A DNA stretch of 64,000 nucleotides, taken from JBEDUK01 sp963781595 (GTDB lineage Bacteria > Actinomycetota > UBA4738). Positions 25,284-34,032 of the stretch are shown in pieces. Position 1 is the first letter of the stretch; the number at the start of each line of letters is the position of its first letter. The notes beneath the pieces were generated by a model that had not been told where the DNA came from, did not search any database, and saw only the letters and a program-made list of their open reading frames with translations. The DNA lies in assembly GCA_963781595.1 (NCBI GenBank), contig CAWAGG010000001.1, forward strand, positions 1-64,000. The letters are read 5' to 3'. A program made the position numbers and the translations under genes.

Positions 25284-27715
25284 GCACGGCCGAGGCCGGC
25301 ACGTTGGTCGAACCCCCGCGGACGGTCGTGGGCGCCGGCGTCGGAGTCTCCGTCCAGCGGGTCGACGCGCCGCCCAAGGTCCAGGGCGCCTTCGAGTACG
25401 CCAGCGACCTGCACGCCGACGGGATGCTGTTCGGCGCGACGGTGCGCTCGCCGAGGCCCAACGCGCGGATCGCCGCGATCGACCCTTCCGCTGCCCTCGC
25501 GTCGCCCGGCGTTCGGGCCGTCCTCACGGTCGAGGACGTGCCAGGCGTGCGGACGTTCGGCCTGGAGTTCGCCGACCAACCGGCGCTCGCCGACGGCGTC
25601 GTCCGCCACGTCGGCGAGCCCGTCGCGATCCTCGCCGCCGAGACGCAGGAGCAGGCCCGGCGCGCCGCCGAGCTCGTGGCCGTCACGTACGAGGACCTCC
25701 CGGCGGTCACGGACATGGAACGAGCGCTCGATGAGGACGCGCCGAAGGTCCATCCGTTCGGCAACGTGCTGCGGCACGTGCACATCGAGCACGGCGACCC
25801 GGACGCGGCCGGTGACGTCGCCGTCGACGGGTACTACGAGACCGCGATGCAGGACAACGCGCCGCTCGGCCCGGAGGGAGCGCTGGCGATCCCCGCCCCC
25901 GACGGCGGCGTGGACCTGTTCGTCAACACGCAGTGGCTCCACGTCGACCGCCAGCAGATCGCGCCGTGCCTCGGGCTCCCGGAGTCGAAGGTCCGGATCA
26001 CGCTCGCCGGGATGGGCGGCGCGTTCGGGGCGCGCGAGGACATCCACCTCCAGCTGCACGCGTGCATGATCGCGCTGCGGACCGGGCGGCCGGTGAAGAT
26101 GGAGTTCGGACGGCGCGAGTCGTTCTTCGCGCACAAGAAGCGGCACCCGGCGCGCATGTGGATGCGACACACGGCCACGCGCGACGGCCGGCTCGTGAGC
26201 GTCACCGCGCGGATGCTGATCGACGGCGGCGCGTACGCGTCGTCGTCCCCGGCGGTGATCGCGAACGCGACCACCTTCCTCACAGGCCCGTACCAGGTGC
26301 CGAACGCACGCCTGGACGGGACCGCGGTCTACACGAACAACCCGCCGTGCGGGGCGATGCGCGGGTTCGGCGCGCCGCAGACGACGTTCGCGGGCGAAGC
26401 CCAGATGGACCGGCTCGCCGCCGCGCTCGGGATCGACCCGGTCGAGCTGCGCCTGCGCAACGCGCTCGAGACCGGTTCCGTGCTCCCGACGGGTCAGGTG
26501 ATCCGTGGGTCCGCGCCCGCGCGCGAGGTGATCGAACGCTGCGCCGCGATCCCACTCCCGTCTCCCGCCGATCCGTCCGCCGACCCCGTGACGCTGCCGG
26601 GCGGCGCCGGCAACGTCGGCCGCGGCGAGGGCGTGCGCCGCGGGGTCGGATTCGCCGTCGGCTACAAGAACCTCGCGTACAGCGAGGGGTTCGACGATGC
26701 GTCGGAGGTCCGTGTGACGCTCCGCGCGGGATCCGACGGGCCGGTCGCCTCGATCCACACCGCGGCTGCCGAGTGCGGCCAGGGGCTCGAGACCGTCCTG
26801 ATCCAGATCGCCCGGACCGAGCTGGGCGTCGAGGACGTCACGGTCGAGACCGTCGACACGGAGCTCGGGTCCTCAGGCTCCTCCTCCGCGTCACGCCAGA
26901 CGATGATGACGGGCGGCGCGACGCAGCTCGCGTCACGGAGCGTTCGTGATGCGCTGCTCGAACGCGTCCGCAGCCGCGGCGACGCAGCGGCGGCCGGCGA
27001 GCTCTCGGTCGCCGGCGGGTGGGTGCTCTCGGACGGGGTCCCGGTGGACCGCATCGACGCGTTCGTCCGGGAGCCGATCGCGCGGACCGAGACCTACCAC
27101 CACCGGAGGACGACGGGCTTCGACGAACTGGGCCAGGGCGACATCCACGTGGCGTTCGCCTTCGCCGCGGAGCGCGCGGTCGTCGACGTCGACACCGAGC
27201 TGGGGCTCGTGAAGGTCGTGCAGATCGCCGCAGCCCAGGACGTCGGGCGCGCGCTGAACCCGGCCCAGGTGCACGGCCAGATCGAAGGCGGGACGGCGAT
27301 GGGCATGGGGCTCGCGCTCACCGAGGAGGTCCTGCTCGACGAGGGGCGGATCACGAACGCGTCGTTCACCGACTACCTGATCCCCACGGCGCTCGACGCG
27401 ACGCCCGTCGTGTCCGAGCTGGTCGAGGACCCCGAGCCGGGCGTCCCGTTCGGCGCGAAGGGCGTCGGCGAACCGGCCACGATCGTGGCCACGGCCGCGA
27501 TCGTCGCGGCGCTCCGGGACGCGACCGGGTTGGACCTGAACCGGGCGCCGGTTCGTCCCGACGACCTCGTTGGCATCCGACCACCGGCGCGCTCGGACGG
27601 GCCGGCCCCCATGCCGCCGCCCCCCTGGCAGAGGTCGGTCCCCGAGCTGCACGGGCTCGGCCTCGGACAACAGGAGCTGATGAAGGACCGCGAGACGGGA
27701 ACGGAGGACACGTGA
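25280..27715 (+). CDS. Xanthine dehydrogenase molybdopterin-binding subunit
   Basis: An 811-residue large subunit of the xanthine oxidase family. Ald_Xan_dh_C is at about 25-130, then the MoCo-binding domain: GMGGAFGAREDIHLQLHA, NPPCGAMRGFGAPQTTF, ECGQGLETV, and the catalytic Glu in PFGAKGVGEPA near the end. It is separate from the fused XdhD-type protein and is completed by the FAD and [2Fe-2S] subunits just upstream. The start ATG 25280 overlaps the deaminase stop; its stop overlaps the YgeW-like ATG by one base (TGATG). Substrate is probably hypoxanthine, xanthine or a related heterocycle. Confidence 0.93.
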   Translation: MSTAEAGTLVEPPRTVVGAGVGVSVQRVDAPPKVQGAFEYASDLHADGMLFGATVRSPRPNARIAAIDPSAALASPGVRAVLTVEDVPGVRTFGLEFADQPALADGVVRHVGEPVAILAAETQEQARRAAELVAVTYEDLPAVTDMERALDEDAPKVHPFGNVLRHVHIEHGDPDAAGDVAVDGYYETAMQDNAPLGPEGALAIPAPDGGVDLFVNTQWLHVDRQQIAPCLGLPESKVRITLAGMGGAFGAREDIHLQLHACMIALRTGRPVKMEFGRRESFFAHKKRHPARMWMRHTATRDGRLVSVTARMLIDGGAYASSSPAVIANATTFLTGPYQVPNARLDGTAVYTNNPPCGAMRGFGAPQTTFAGEAQMDRLAAALGIDPVELRLRNALETGSVLPTGQVIRGSAPAREVIERCAAIPLPSPADPSADPVTLPGGAGNVGRGEGVRRGVGFAVGYKNLAYSEGFDDASEVRVTLRAGSDGPVASIHTAAAECGQGLETVLIQIARTELGVEDVTVETVDTELGSSGSSSASRQTMMTGGATQLASRSVRDALLERVRSRGDAAAAGELSVAGGWVLSDGVPVDRIDAFVREPIARTETYHHRRTTGFDELGQGDIHVAFAFAAERAVVDVDTELGLVKVVQIAAAQDVGRALNPAQVHGQIEGGTAMGMGLALTEEVLLDEGRITNASFTDYLIPTALDATPVVSELVEDPEPGVPFGAKGVGEPATIVATAAIVAALRDATGLDLNRAPVRPDDLVGIRPPARSDGPAPMPPPPWQRSVPELHGLGLGQQELMKDRETGTEDT

Positions 27716-28704
27716 TGGACAGGGCTGCCCTGACCGGGCGCGACTACATCGAGACGATCGACTGGACCACCGACGAGCTGGACGAGGTGATCGAAGTCTC
27801 CCGCGAACTGAAGGCGAGGTTCAAGGCGGGCGAGCCGCACCGGCTGCTCCCCGATAAGACGATCTACCTGCTGTTCCTGGACAAGTCGACCCGCACGCGG
27901 AACGCGTTCGAGACCGGGATCACCCAGCTCGGCGGCCACGGCATCTTCCTGGACGCGGACAAGACCCAGATCGCCCACGGCGAGAGCCCGAAGGACATGG
28001 GGATCATCCTGTCGCGGTACGGGCACGGGCTGGCGATCCGCCACGACCTGGTGCCGTACGAGGGGAACGCGTGGATGCGCGAGGTCGCGCGCTGGGCCGA
28101 CATCCCCGTGATCAACATGCAGTGCGACATCGACCACCCGACGCAGACGATCGCGGACCTGATGACGCTGCGCGAACACCGCGGCGAGGACCTCCGCGGC
28201 CTGAAGGTCGCGGTCTCATGGGCGTTCGCGCCGTCGTACGCGCGGCCGCTCTCGGTCCCGCAGGGCTTGGTGACCCTGCTGCCGCGGTACGGCATCGACG
28301 TGACGCTCGCGCACCCGCCGGGGTGGGAGCTGATGCCGGAATCCCTGGAGAAGGCGGCCAAGGCGAGCGAGGAGGGTGGCGGGTCGCTGTCGTTCACGAA
28401 CTCGATGGAGGACGCGTTCTCCGGCGCCGACGTCGTGTACCCGAAGTCCTGGGGCCGCCTCGACGCGTTCAGCGACGAGGCCGCCGCGGGCGCGATCGAG
28501 TACGTGGACTGGATCTGCGACGCGCCGAAGATGGAGCTGACGAAGCCGGATTCGCTGTACATGCACTGCCTGCCCGCCGACCGTGGCAAGGAGGTCACCG
28601 ACGAGGTGATCGACGGCCCGCACTCGGTGGTCTACGACGAGGCCGAGAACCGGATGCACACGGCGAAGGCGCTCATGGCGCTGACCATGGGCGGGTACGC
28701 CTGA
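27715..28704 (+). CDS. ygeW: YgeW-like knotted carbamoyltransferase
   Basis: A 329-residue transcarbamylase. STRTR at 58-62 binds carbamoyl phosphate. The block QCDIDHPTQTIADLMTL (136-152), the AWxFAPSYARPLSVPQG-type segment, GADVVYPKSWG and YMHCLPAD match E. coli YgeW much better than ornithine or aspartate transcarbamylase. YgeW lies in the E. coli purine-catabolism cluster with hyuA and yqeA, as this gene does. Its inferred role is phosphorolysis of a ureido group to yield carbamoyl phosphate for carbamate kinase. It overlaps the upstream stop by one base and precedes the hydantoinase by 10 bp. Confidence 0.88.
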   Translation: MDRAALTGRDYIETIDWTTDELDEVIEVSRELKARFKAGEPHRLLPDKTIYLLFLDKSTRTRNAFETGITQLGGHGIFLDADKTQIAHGESPKDMGIILSRYGHGLAIRHDLVPYEGNAWMREVARWADIPVINMQCDIDHPTQTIADLMTLREHRGEDLRGLKVAVSWAFAPSYARPLSVPQGLVTLLPRYGIDVTLAHPPGWELMPESLEKAAKASEEGGGSLSFTNSMEDAFSGADVVYPKSWGRLDAFSDEAAAGAIEYVDWICDAPKMELTKPDSLYMHCLPADRGKEVTDEVIDGPHSVVYDEAENRMHTAKALMALTMGGYA

Positions 28705-28714
28705 GTCGCGCGGC

Positions 28715-30115
28715 GTGGTCGAGCGGACGCTGATCCGCGGCGGGACGCTGATCGACGGCGACGGTGTCCGCCGCGGCGACGTGCTCATCGAGGGCGAACG
28801 GATCGCGGCCACCGGCGACGGCCTGACCGCGAGCGACGCAGAGGTCGTCGACGCGTCCGGCGCGTACGTGATTCCCGGCGCGGTCGACGTGCATACGCAC
28901 TTCGACCTGCCGGTCGGGGCCGTTCGCTCCGCCGACGACTTCGGGAGCGGCACCCTGGCCGCCGCGTGCGGGGGAACGACGTGCGTGATCGACTTCGCGG
29001 GCGCCGGGCGGGAGTCGCCGGCGGAGGCCCTGGAGGTCTGGCACGCGAAGGCCGACGGCCGGGCCGTGGCCGACTACGGGTTCCACCTCACGGTGACGTC
29101 GGTGCCCGATGACCCGACCGAGGCGCGGGCGCTGTTCGCGTGGTTCGTCTCCGAGGGTGTCACGAGCGTGAAGCTCTACATGGCGTATCCCGAGCGGCTC
29201 ATGGTCGACGACGCCACCCTGGCGCGAGCGCTCGCAGCCGGCCGCGACACGGGCGTCCGCGTGTGCGTCCACGCGGAGGACGGCTCCCAGATCGAGCACC
29301 TGACCGCCGACGCGCTCAGCGAGGGACCGGGCGGCCCGTGGACGAATCCGCTGGTTCGACCGCCGAGCGCGGAGGCCGAAGCGATCGGGCGAGCGGCGCG
29401 ACTCGCCGCCGACGCAGGCACCTCCGTCTACGTCGTGCACCTGTCGAGCGCCGACGGCCTCGACGCGATCCGAGCCGCACGGGCGGCGGGCGCGGATGTC
29501 CTGGCGGAGACGTGTCCCCACTACGTGTTCCTGACCGACGCGAAGCTTCACGGATCTTCGGAGGAGTCGGTCGACTTCGTCTGCCAGCCGCCGATCCGGA
29601 CCGACGCCGATCGAGACGCGCTCTGGGCGGCGCTCGCCGACGGAGCGATCCAGGTCGTCTCCACCGACCACTGCCCGTTCACGAAGGCGGACCGGCGACG
29701 CGGTGTCGGTGGCGCGGGATGGCAGCGGTTCACCGAGATACCCGGTGGGCTCCCCGGCGTGGAGACGCGGCTGTCCCTGATCCACACGGGCGTGGTCGAA
29801 GGCCGCCTGACCCTCGACCGATGGATCGACGCCTGCGCCGTCGCGCCCGCCCGCCTGTTCGGCCTGGGCGACCGGAAGGGATCGCTGGCGCCGGGATCCG
29901 ATGCGGACGTCGTCGTCTTCGACCCGTCAGCGACGAGGCGGTTGGACGCGGCGAGCCTGCACTCCAGATCGGACCACAGTCCCTACGAGGGGATGGAGGT
30001 CACGGGCTGGGCGGCGTGGACCTTCTCGCGCGGTCGCGCGGTCGCGAAGGACGGCGAACCGTTCGACGCCGAACCCGGCTGGGGACGGTTCGTCAGCCGG
30101 CGCCCCGTGTCGTGA
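28715..30115 (+). CDS. hyuA: Dihydropyrimidinase/D-hydantoinase family cyclic amidohydrolase
   Basis: A 466-residue amidohydrolase of the hydantoinase/dihydropyrimidinase/allantoinase group that opens cyclic ureides. Binuclear metal ligands are visible: H60 and H62 in DVHTHFD, the carboxylated lysine K153 in SVKLYMAYP, HAED, VHLSS and STDHCPF. It starts GTG 28715. It ends the plus-strand operon and overlaps the 3' end of the DUF1385 gene by 23 bp, convergently. Context (ygeW, xdh, ssnA) indicates a role in opening a purine-derived ring, as for hyuA in E. coli. Allantoinase or hydantoinase activity is possible. Confidence 0.9.
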   Translation: MVERTLIRGGTLIDGDGVRRGDVLIEGERIAATGDGLTASDAEVVDASGAYVIPGAVDVHTHFDLPVGAVRSADDFGSGTLAAACGGTTCVIDFAGAGRESPAEALEVWHAKADGRAVADYGFHLTVTSVPDDPTEARALFAWFVSEGVTSVKLYMAYPERLMVDDATLARALAAGRDTGVRVCVHAEDGSQIEHLTADALSEGPGGPWTNPLVRPPSAEAEAIGRAARLAADAGTSVYVVHLSSADGLDAIRAARAAGADVLAETCPHYVFLTDAKLHGSSEESVDFVCQPPIRTDADRDALWAALADGAIQVVSTDHCPFTKADRRRGVGGAGWQRFTEIPGGLPGVETRLSLIHTGVVEGRLTLDRWIDACAVAPARLFGLGDRKGSLAPGSDADVVVFDPSATRRLDAASLHSRSDHSPYEGMEVTGWAAWTFSRGRAVAKDGEPFDAEPGWGRFVSRRPVS

Positions 30116-31004
30116 CCTCGGCCTCGCGCCGGAGCACCTCGTTGAACGACGCGATCGCGACCTCGATCTGATCCGTCGCCGGGGGCTTCGTCGTGATCTT
30201 CTGCAGCCAGAGCCCCGGGGCCATCAGCGCCCGCATCACCCAGGACCGCTCGTACTTCGCGCCGAGGCGCAGCATCTCGTAGGACACGCCAGCGATGATC
30301 GGGATCGTCACGACGCGCACCGTGATCCCCCACAGCAGGCCGCGGGCGGGGAACAGCGCGTAGATCAGCACGGTCAGGATCATCACGATCAGCAGGAAGT
30401 TCGTCCCGCAACGGACGTGCAGCGTCGAGAACCGGTCGACGGACGCGGGCTCGAGCGGGGCGTCGTGCTCGTAGGCCGCGATCGTCTTGTGCTCCGCGCC
30501 GTGGTACTCGAAGACGCGCCTGACTTCCTTGAGCCGCCCGATCAGCGCGAGGTACCCGACGAACAGCGCGATCCGCCCGATCCCCTCCAGCAGGTTGAGC
30601 GCGACGCTGGACGTCACCTGATGCTTCAGGAACCGGAACCCGACGAACGGCCCGACGACGAAGATCGCGATGAACACGACGAACGCGATCGACATCGTGA
30701 AGGCCATCTGCCCGGTCGAGAGGCGCTGGTCATCCTCCATCGATTCGTTCGTCGCGATCACCAGCGCGCGCGTGCCGATCGACAGTGCCTGTCCCAGCGC
30801 GATCACGCCACGCAGGCCGGGCTTGGCGAAGATCGGGTGCCGCTTCGCGACCGAATGTATCTCGTGCGACTCGACGTGGACACCCTGGTCGGGACGACGG
30901 ACCGCGATGGCCCAGACGTCGCGCCCGCGCATCATCACGCCCTCGGGGACCGCCTGCCCGCCGTAGTAGTGCTGCTTCAGCGGAGGCGTCGGATGGTCAG
31001 CCAA
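30093..31004 (-). CDS. DUF1385 family membrane protein
   Basis: About 303 residues. The family signature is clear: YYGGQAVPEGVMMRG near the N-terminus, EYHGAEHKTIAAYE in the middle and HVRCGTNFLLIV later, with about four hydrophobic helices. The function is unknown; some members are annotated as putative metal-dependent enzymes. It commonly lies between rpmE and prfA in Gram-positive bacteria, and here it is the last gene before the purine island. No ATG is available after the rpmE stop; TTG 31004, 12 bases downstream of that stop, fits best with weak SD AGGGCT, so the start is uncertain. Confidence 0.88.
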   Translation of the reverse strand: MADHPTPPLKQHYYGGQAVPEGVMMRGRDVWAIAVRRPDQGVHVESHEIHSVAKRHPIFAKPGLRGVIALGQALSIGTRALVIATNESMEDDQRLSTGQMAFTMSIAFVVFIAIFVVGPFVGFRFLKHQVTSSVALNLLEGIGRIALFVGYLALIGRLKEVRRVFEYHGAEHKTIAAYEHDAPLEPASVDRFSTLHVRCGTNFLLIVMILTVLIYALFPARGLLWGITVRVVTIPIIAGVSYEMLRLGAKYERSWVMRALMAPGLWLQKITTKPPATDQIEVAIASFNEVLRREAEVTTRGAG

Positions 31005-31015
31005 ACCGTCGAGCC

Positions 31016-31228
31016 CTACGCCTGCTCGGTGGTCTTCCCGTACCGGCGCTGGAAGCGCTCGACGCGGCCGCCCGTGTCCACCAGCTTCTGCCTGCCCGTG
31101 TAGAACGGGTGGCACGCCGAACACAGCTCGAGCCGGATCTCAGAGACGGTCGAGCGCGTCTGGAACGTGTTGCCGCACGAACACGTGACGGTCGCCGTCG
31201 CATAGTCGGGGTGGATGCTCTGCTTCAT
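31016..31228 (-). CDS. rpmE: 50S ribosomal protein L31 (zinc-binding form)
   Basis: A 70-residue ribosomal protein. It begins MKQSIHPDY, contains the four-cysteine zinc site C16, C18, C36 and C39, and ends with FYTGRQKLVDTGGRVERFQ, all typical of the zinc-containing L31. The start ATG 31228 has SD GGGAAGAG. It is downstream of rho, the conserved order rho-rpmE-(DUF1385)-prfA of many Gram-positive lineages. A zinc-independent paralogue is not seen in this window. Confidence 0.96.
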   Translation of the reverse strand: MKQSIHPDYATATVTCSCGNTFQTRSTVSEIRLELCSACHPFYTGRQKLVDTGGRVERFQRRYGKTTEQA

Positions 31229-31278
31229 GTGATCTCTTCCCTTCGGGTCTTCGTTCGGATCCAACGATCGATGACGGA

Positions 31279-31503
31279 TCAAGCGTACGAGAGGCCGTAG
31301 TCGTCCATCAGCCCCTCGACGAACCGGTGGAACGCGAGATGGTCGCTCCGGAATTCCCGTTCCTCGCCGTCCCTGGCCGCCGTCACGACGTCGAACGACG
31401 TTCCGGTCGCGTCGCGCTCTTCGCGGATCGCCGTCGGCGTCCAACCGCCATCGATCGCTTCCTGCAGCTCAGCCATCACGGGATCGTCGCCCCATCCGGC
31501 CAC
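31279..31503 (-). CDS. Small conserved-looking hypothetical protein between rho and rpmE
   Basis: A 74-residue acidic soluble protein that I do not recognise. GTG 31503 follows GAGGAGGGG at good distance and is preferred; GTG 31545 and ATG 31476 are alternatives. The core reads LQEAIDGGWTPTAIREE, then TSFDVVTAARDGEE and HRFVEGLMDDYGL, without hydrophobic helices or cysteines. The frame is compact, has normal codon use and sits 52 bp after rho, in the same direction, so it is probably a real cotranscribed gene. Confidence 0.6.
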   Translation of the reverse strand: MAGWGDDPVMAELQEAIDGGWTPTAIREERDATGTSFDVVTAARDGEEREFRSDHLAFHRFVEGLMDDYGLSYA

Positions 31504-31555
31504 TCGTCGCCCCTCCTCGTTCGCTTCCCCGTCTCTCGCGTCCACCGCCGCGGGA

Positions 31556-33364
31556 TCAGTCGCCCGCGGGCGCCTTCGAGATCTCCTTCAGGAACTGCTC
31601 GTTCGACTTCGTCTGGCGGATCTTGTCGACCAGCAGCTCGAGCGCGGCGCCAGAGTCGAGCGCGTGCAGGACGCGGCGCAGCCGCCAGACCAGCACGAGC
31701 TCATCGTTCGACATCAGGCGCTCCTCCTTGCGGGTGCCGGAGGCCTCGATGTTGATCGCCGGGAAGATCCGCTTCTCGGACAGCTGCCGGTCGAGCCGGA
31801 TCTCCCAGTTCCCGGTGCCCTTGAACTCCTCGAAGATCACCTCGTCCATGCGTGAGCCGGTCTCGACCAGCGCGCTCGCGATGATCGTGAGCGAGCCGCC
31901 CTCCTCGAGGTTCCGCGCTGCGCCGAAGAATCGCTTCGGCGGGTAGAGCGCGGTCGAGTCGACACCGCCTGACAGGATCCGCCCGGATGCCGGCGCGGAC
32001 AGGTTGTACGCGCGGGCGAGTCGGGTGACCGAGTCCAGCAGGATCACGACGTCGCGGCCCTGTTCGACCAGGCGCTTCGCCCGGTCCAGGACCAGCTCGG
32101 TGACCTGCGTGTGCTGGTCGGCCGGCTTGTCGAACGTCGAGTACACGACCTCGCTCGCCGGGACCGTCCGCTGCCAGTCCGTGACCTCCTCCGGCCGCTC
32201 GTCGACCAGGAGGATGATCACATGGGTGGACGGATCGGCCTCGAGGATCCCGCCGGCGATCTGCTTCAGCACGGTCGTCTTGCCCGCCTTCGGCGGCGAG
32301 ACGACCATCCCGCGCTGGCCCTTCCCGACGGGCGCCACGAGGTCGATGATCCGCTCCGCGATCCCTGTCGGCGAGTGCTCGAGCCGGAACCGCTCCTCGG
32401 GGAACAGCGGCGTCAGCTTGTCGAACTCCGGCCGCAGCCGCGCCGTGTCTGCGTCGACGCCGTTCACGGCGTCGATCCGGAGCAGCGCGTAGTACTTCTC
32501 GCTGTCGCGCGGCTGGCGTATCGGTCCTTCGACCTGGTCGCCCCTGCGCAGGGCGAACCGCCGGATCTGGCTGAGCGAGACGTACACGTCGTCCGGACCG
32601 GGCAGGTAGCCGTTCGTCCGGAGGAACCCGTAGCCCTCGGGCAGCGTGTCCAGGATGCCGGTGCGGACCGGCGCGGTCGCGATCTCTTCCTCACGGGCCT
32701 CCTGCTCGCGGACGCGGCGCTCCTCGCGCATCCGGCGCCGCTCCTCGCGGGTGGGACGACGGTCCCGGGAGCGATCGCCCGGCTGGCCGCCGCCCTGGCC
32801 CTGCGGCCCGCGGTCGCCACGGTCACCCCGATCGCTCCGGTCGCCGGCCCGCTGGTCGGTCCGCTGGTCACCGCGGCCGCGGTCGGCCCGCTGTCCGTCA
32901 TCCTGTTCGGCGCGACGACCACCCTCGGCCTGGTCGCCCTCCTCGGGGCGCCCGGCGTCGGCGCGGCCGTCATCGGGAGCCGCATCGGTCGTGGCGACCT
33001 CGGCCTCCGCGGCCGGACCCGCGTCCGTTCCCGCGCTGGTCTCCTGCGGTTCCGCATCCGTACCCGCAGCCGCTTCGGTCGTGTCCACGCGGCCGTTGCC
33101 GGAGGTCTCGGTCGCCACCCCCGCGGCCGGTTGGGTCCACGTGCCCGCGTCGGCAGCCTCGCCGGCGTCGGTCGCGACCGTCCCTCCGGCCCCGTGATCC
33201 GCGGCGTCGTCGCCCGATGACTTCGCGACGATGGCCGCGATCAGGTCGCCCTTCCGCAGCCGCTGGGAGCCCGAGACCCCCATGGACTGCGCGAGCCTCT
33301 GGAGCTCGGGCAACAGCTTGCCCTCCAGCTCCGAGCGGTCGATGGTCGGGGATTCCAAGGTCAT
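31556..33364 (-). CDS. rho: Transcription termination factor Rho with long charged insertion
   Basis: A 602-residue RNA-dependent helicase that ends transcripts. Residues 1-48 form the Rho_N helical domain (LQRLAQSMGVSG). Residues about 50-230 are a low-complexity insertion rich in Asp, Arg, Gly and Gln. The RNA-binding cold-shock domain includes GYGFLRTNGYLPGPDDVYVS (244-263). Walker A SPPKAGKTT is at 356-364, followed by LLVDERPEEVTDW and the Q- and R-loops in LVETGSRMDE. Such insertions are typical of actinobacterial Rho and enlarge RNA binding. The ATG overlaps the transaldolase stop by 4 bases, an unusual coupling. Confidence 0.96.
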   Translation of the reverse strand: MTLESPTIDRSELEGKLLPELQRLAQSMGVSGSQRLRKGDLIAAIVAKSSGDDAADHGAGGTVATDAGEAADAGTWTQPAAGVATETSGNGRVDTTEAAAGTDAEPQETSAGTDAGPAAEAEVATTDAAPDDGRADAGRPEEGDQAEGGRRAEQDDGQRADRGRGDQRTDQRAGDRSDRGDRGDRGPQGQGGGQPGDRSRDRRPTREERRRMREERRVREQEAREEEIATAPVRTGILDTLPEGYGFLRTNGYLPGPDDVYVSLSQIRRFALRRGDQVEGPIRQPRDSEKYYALLRIDAVNGVDADTARLRPEFDKLTPLFPEERFRLEHSPTGIAERIIDLVAPVGKGQRGMVVSPPKAGKTTVLKQIAGGILEADPSTHVIILLVDERPEEVTDWQRTVPASEVVYSTFDKPADQHTQVTELVLDRAKRLVEQGRDVVILLDSVTRLARAYNLSAPASGRILSGGVDSTALYPPKRFFGAARNLEEGGSLTIIASALVETGSRMDEVIFEEFKGTGNWEIRLDRQLSEKRIFPAINIEASGTRKEERLMSNDELVLVWRLRRVLHALDSGAALELLVDKIRQTKSNEQFLKEISKAPAGD

Positions 33365-34032
33365 GCTCCTTCCTGCTTCTTCAGTTCCTCCTGCAGCGCC
33401 TTCCAGTCGCTCAGGAACCTCTCCAGTCCGATGTCCGTCAGCGGGTGCTTGACCAGCTGGGCGAACACCGCGTACGGCATCGTCGCCACGTCGGCGCCCA
33501 CCTGCGCCGCCTGCACCACGTGCATCGGGTGGCGCAGCGACGCCGCGAGCACGTTCGTCTCGTAGCCCTGCGCCGCGTAGATCTCGCACATCTCCGCCAG
33601 GAGGCCCATCCCGTCCGACCCGACGTCGTCCAGGCGGCCGAGGAACGGCGAGACGTAGGTCGCACCGATCTCTGCCGCGAGGATCGCCTGTGCGGACGAG
33701 AACACGAGCGTCACGTTCACGGGGATGCCGCGGTCGACGAGGCGCTTACCGGCCGCGAGGCCGTCGGGCGTCATCGCGACCTTCACGACGACGTTGTCCG
33801 CGATCGCGGCGAGCTTCAGGCCCTGCTCGAAGATCCCATCGGCATCTTCGAGCGTCGTCTCAAGCGAAACCGGGCCCGGTGCGACCTCGTTCACGACCTC
33901 CTTCATCTGGAGCTCGACGTCGTTGTGCTCCTTCGCCAGCAGCGTCGGGTTCGTCGTCAGGCCGCCGAGCACCCCCCACGTCTTGATCGCGCGGATCTCG
34001 GCCAGGTTCGCGGTGTCGAGGAACAACTTCAT
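33361..34032 (-). CDS. fsa: Transaldolase/fructose-6-phosphate aldolase (TalC/Fsa type)
   Basis: A 223-residue single-domain class I aldolase. It begins MKLFLDTANLAEI, with TTNPTLLAKE, the Schiff-base lysine K84 in NVVVKVAMT, NVTLVFSSAQA and SPFLGRLDD. The short length fits the TalC/MipB subfamily, whose members are either transaldolases or fructose-6-phosphate aldolases; the sequence alone does not decide. The ATG overlaps the stop of the 2-phosphoglycerate kinase homologue by 4 bases and its stop overlaps rho by 4 bases, so the four genes are coupled. SD GAGG lies inside the upstream gene. Confidence 0.93.
   Translation of the reverse strand: MKLFLDTANLAEIRAIKTWGVLGGLTTNPTLLAKEHNDVELQMKEVVNEVAPGPVSLETTLEDADGIFEQGLKLAAIADNVVVKVAMTPDGLAAGKRLVDRGIPVNVTLVFSSAQAILAAEIGATYVSPFLGRLDDVGSDGMGLLAEMCEIYAAQGYETNVLAASLRHPMHVVQAAQVGADVATMPYAVFAQLVKHPLTDIGLERFLSDWKALQEELKKQEGA

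Noticed and set aside
23549..27715. A 1388-codon open frame suggesting a giant hydroxylase fusion
   Set aside because: The N-terminal half is a shifted reading of the [2Fe-2S] and deaminase genes. The true molybdenum subunit begins at ATG 25280, which overlaps the deaminase stop.
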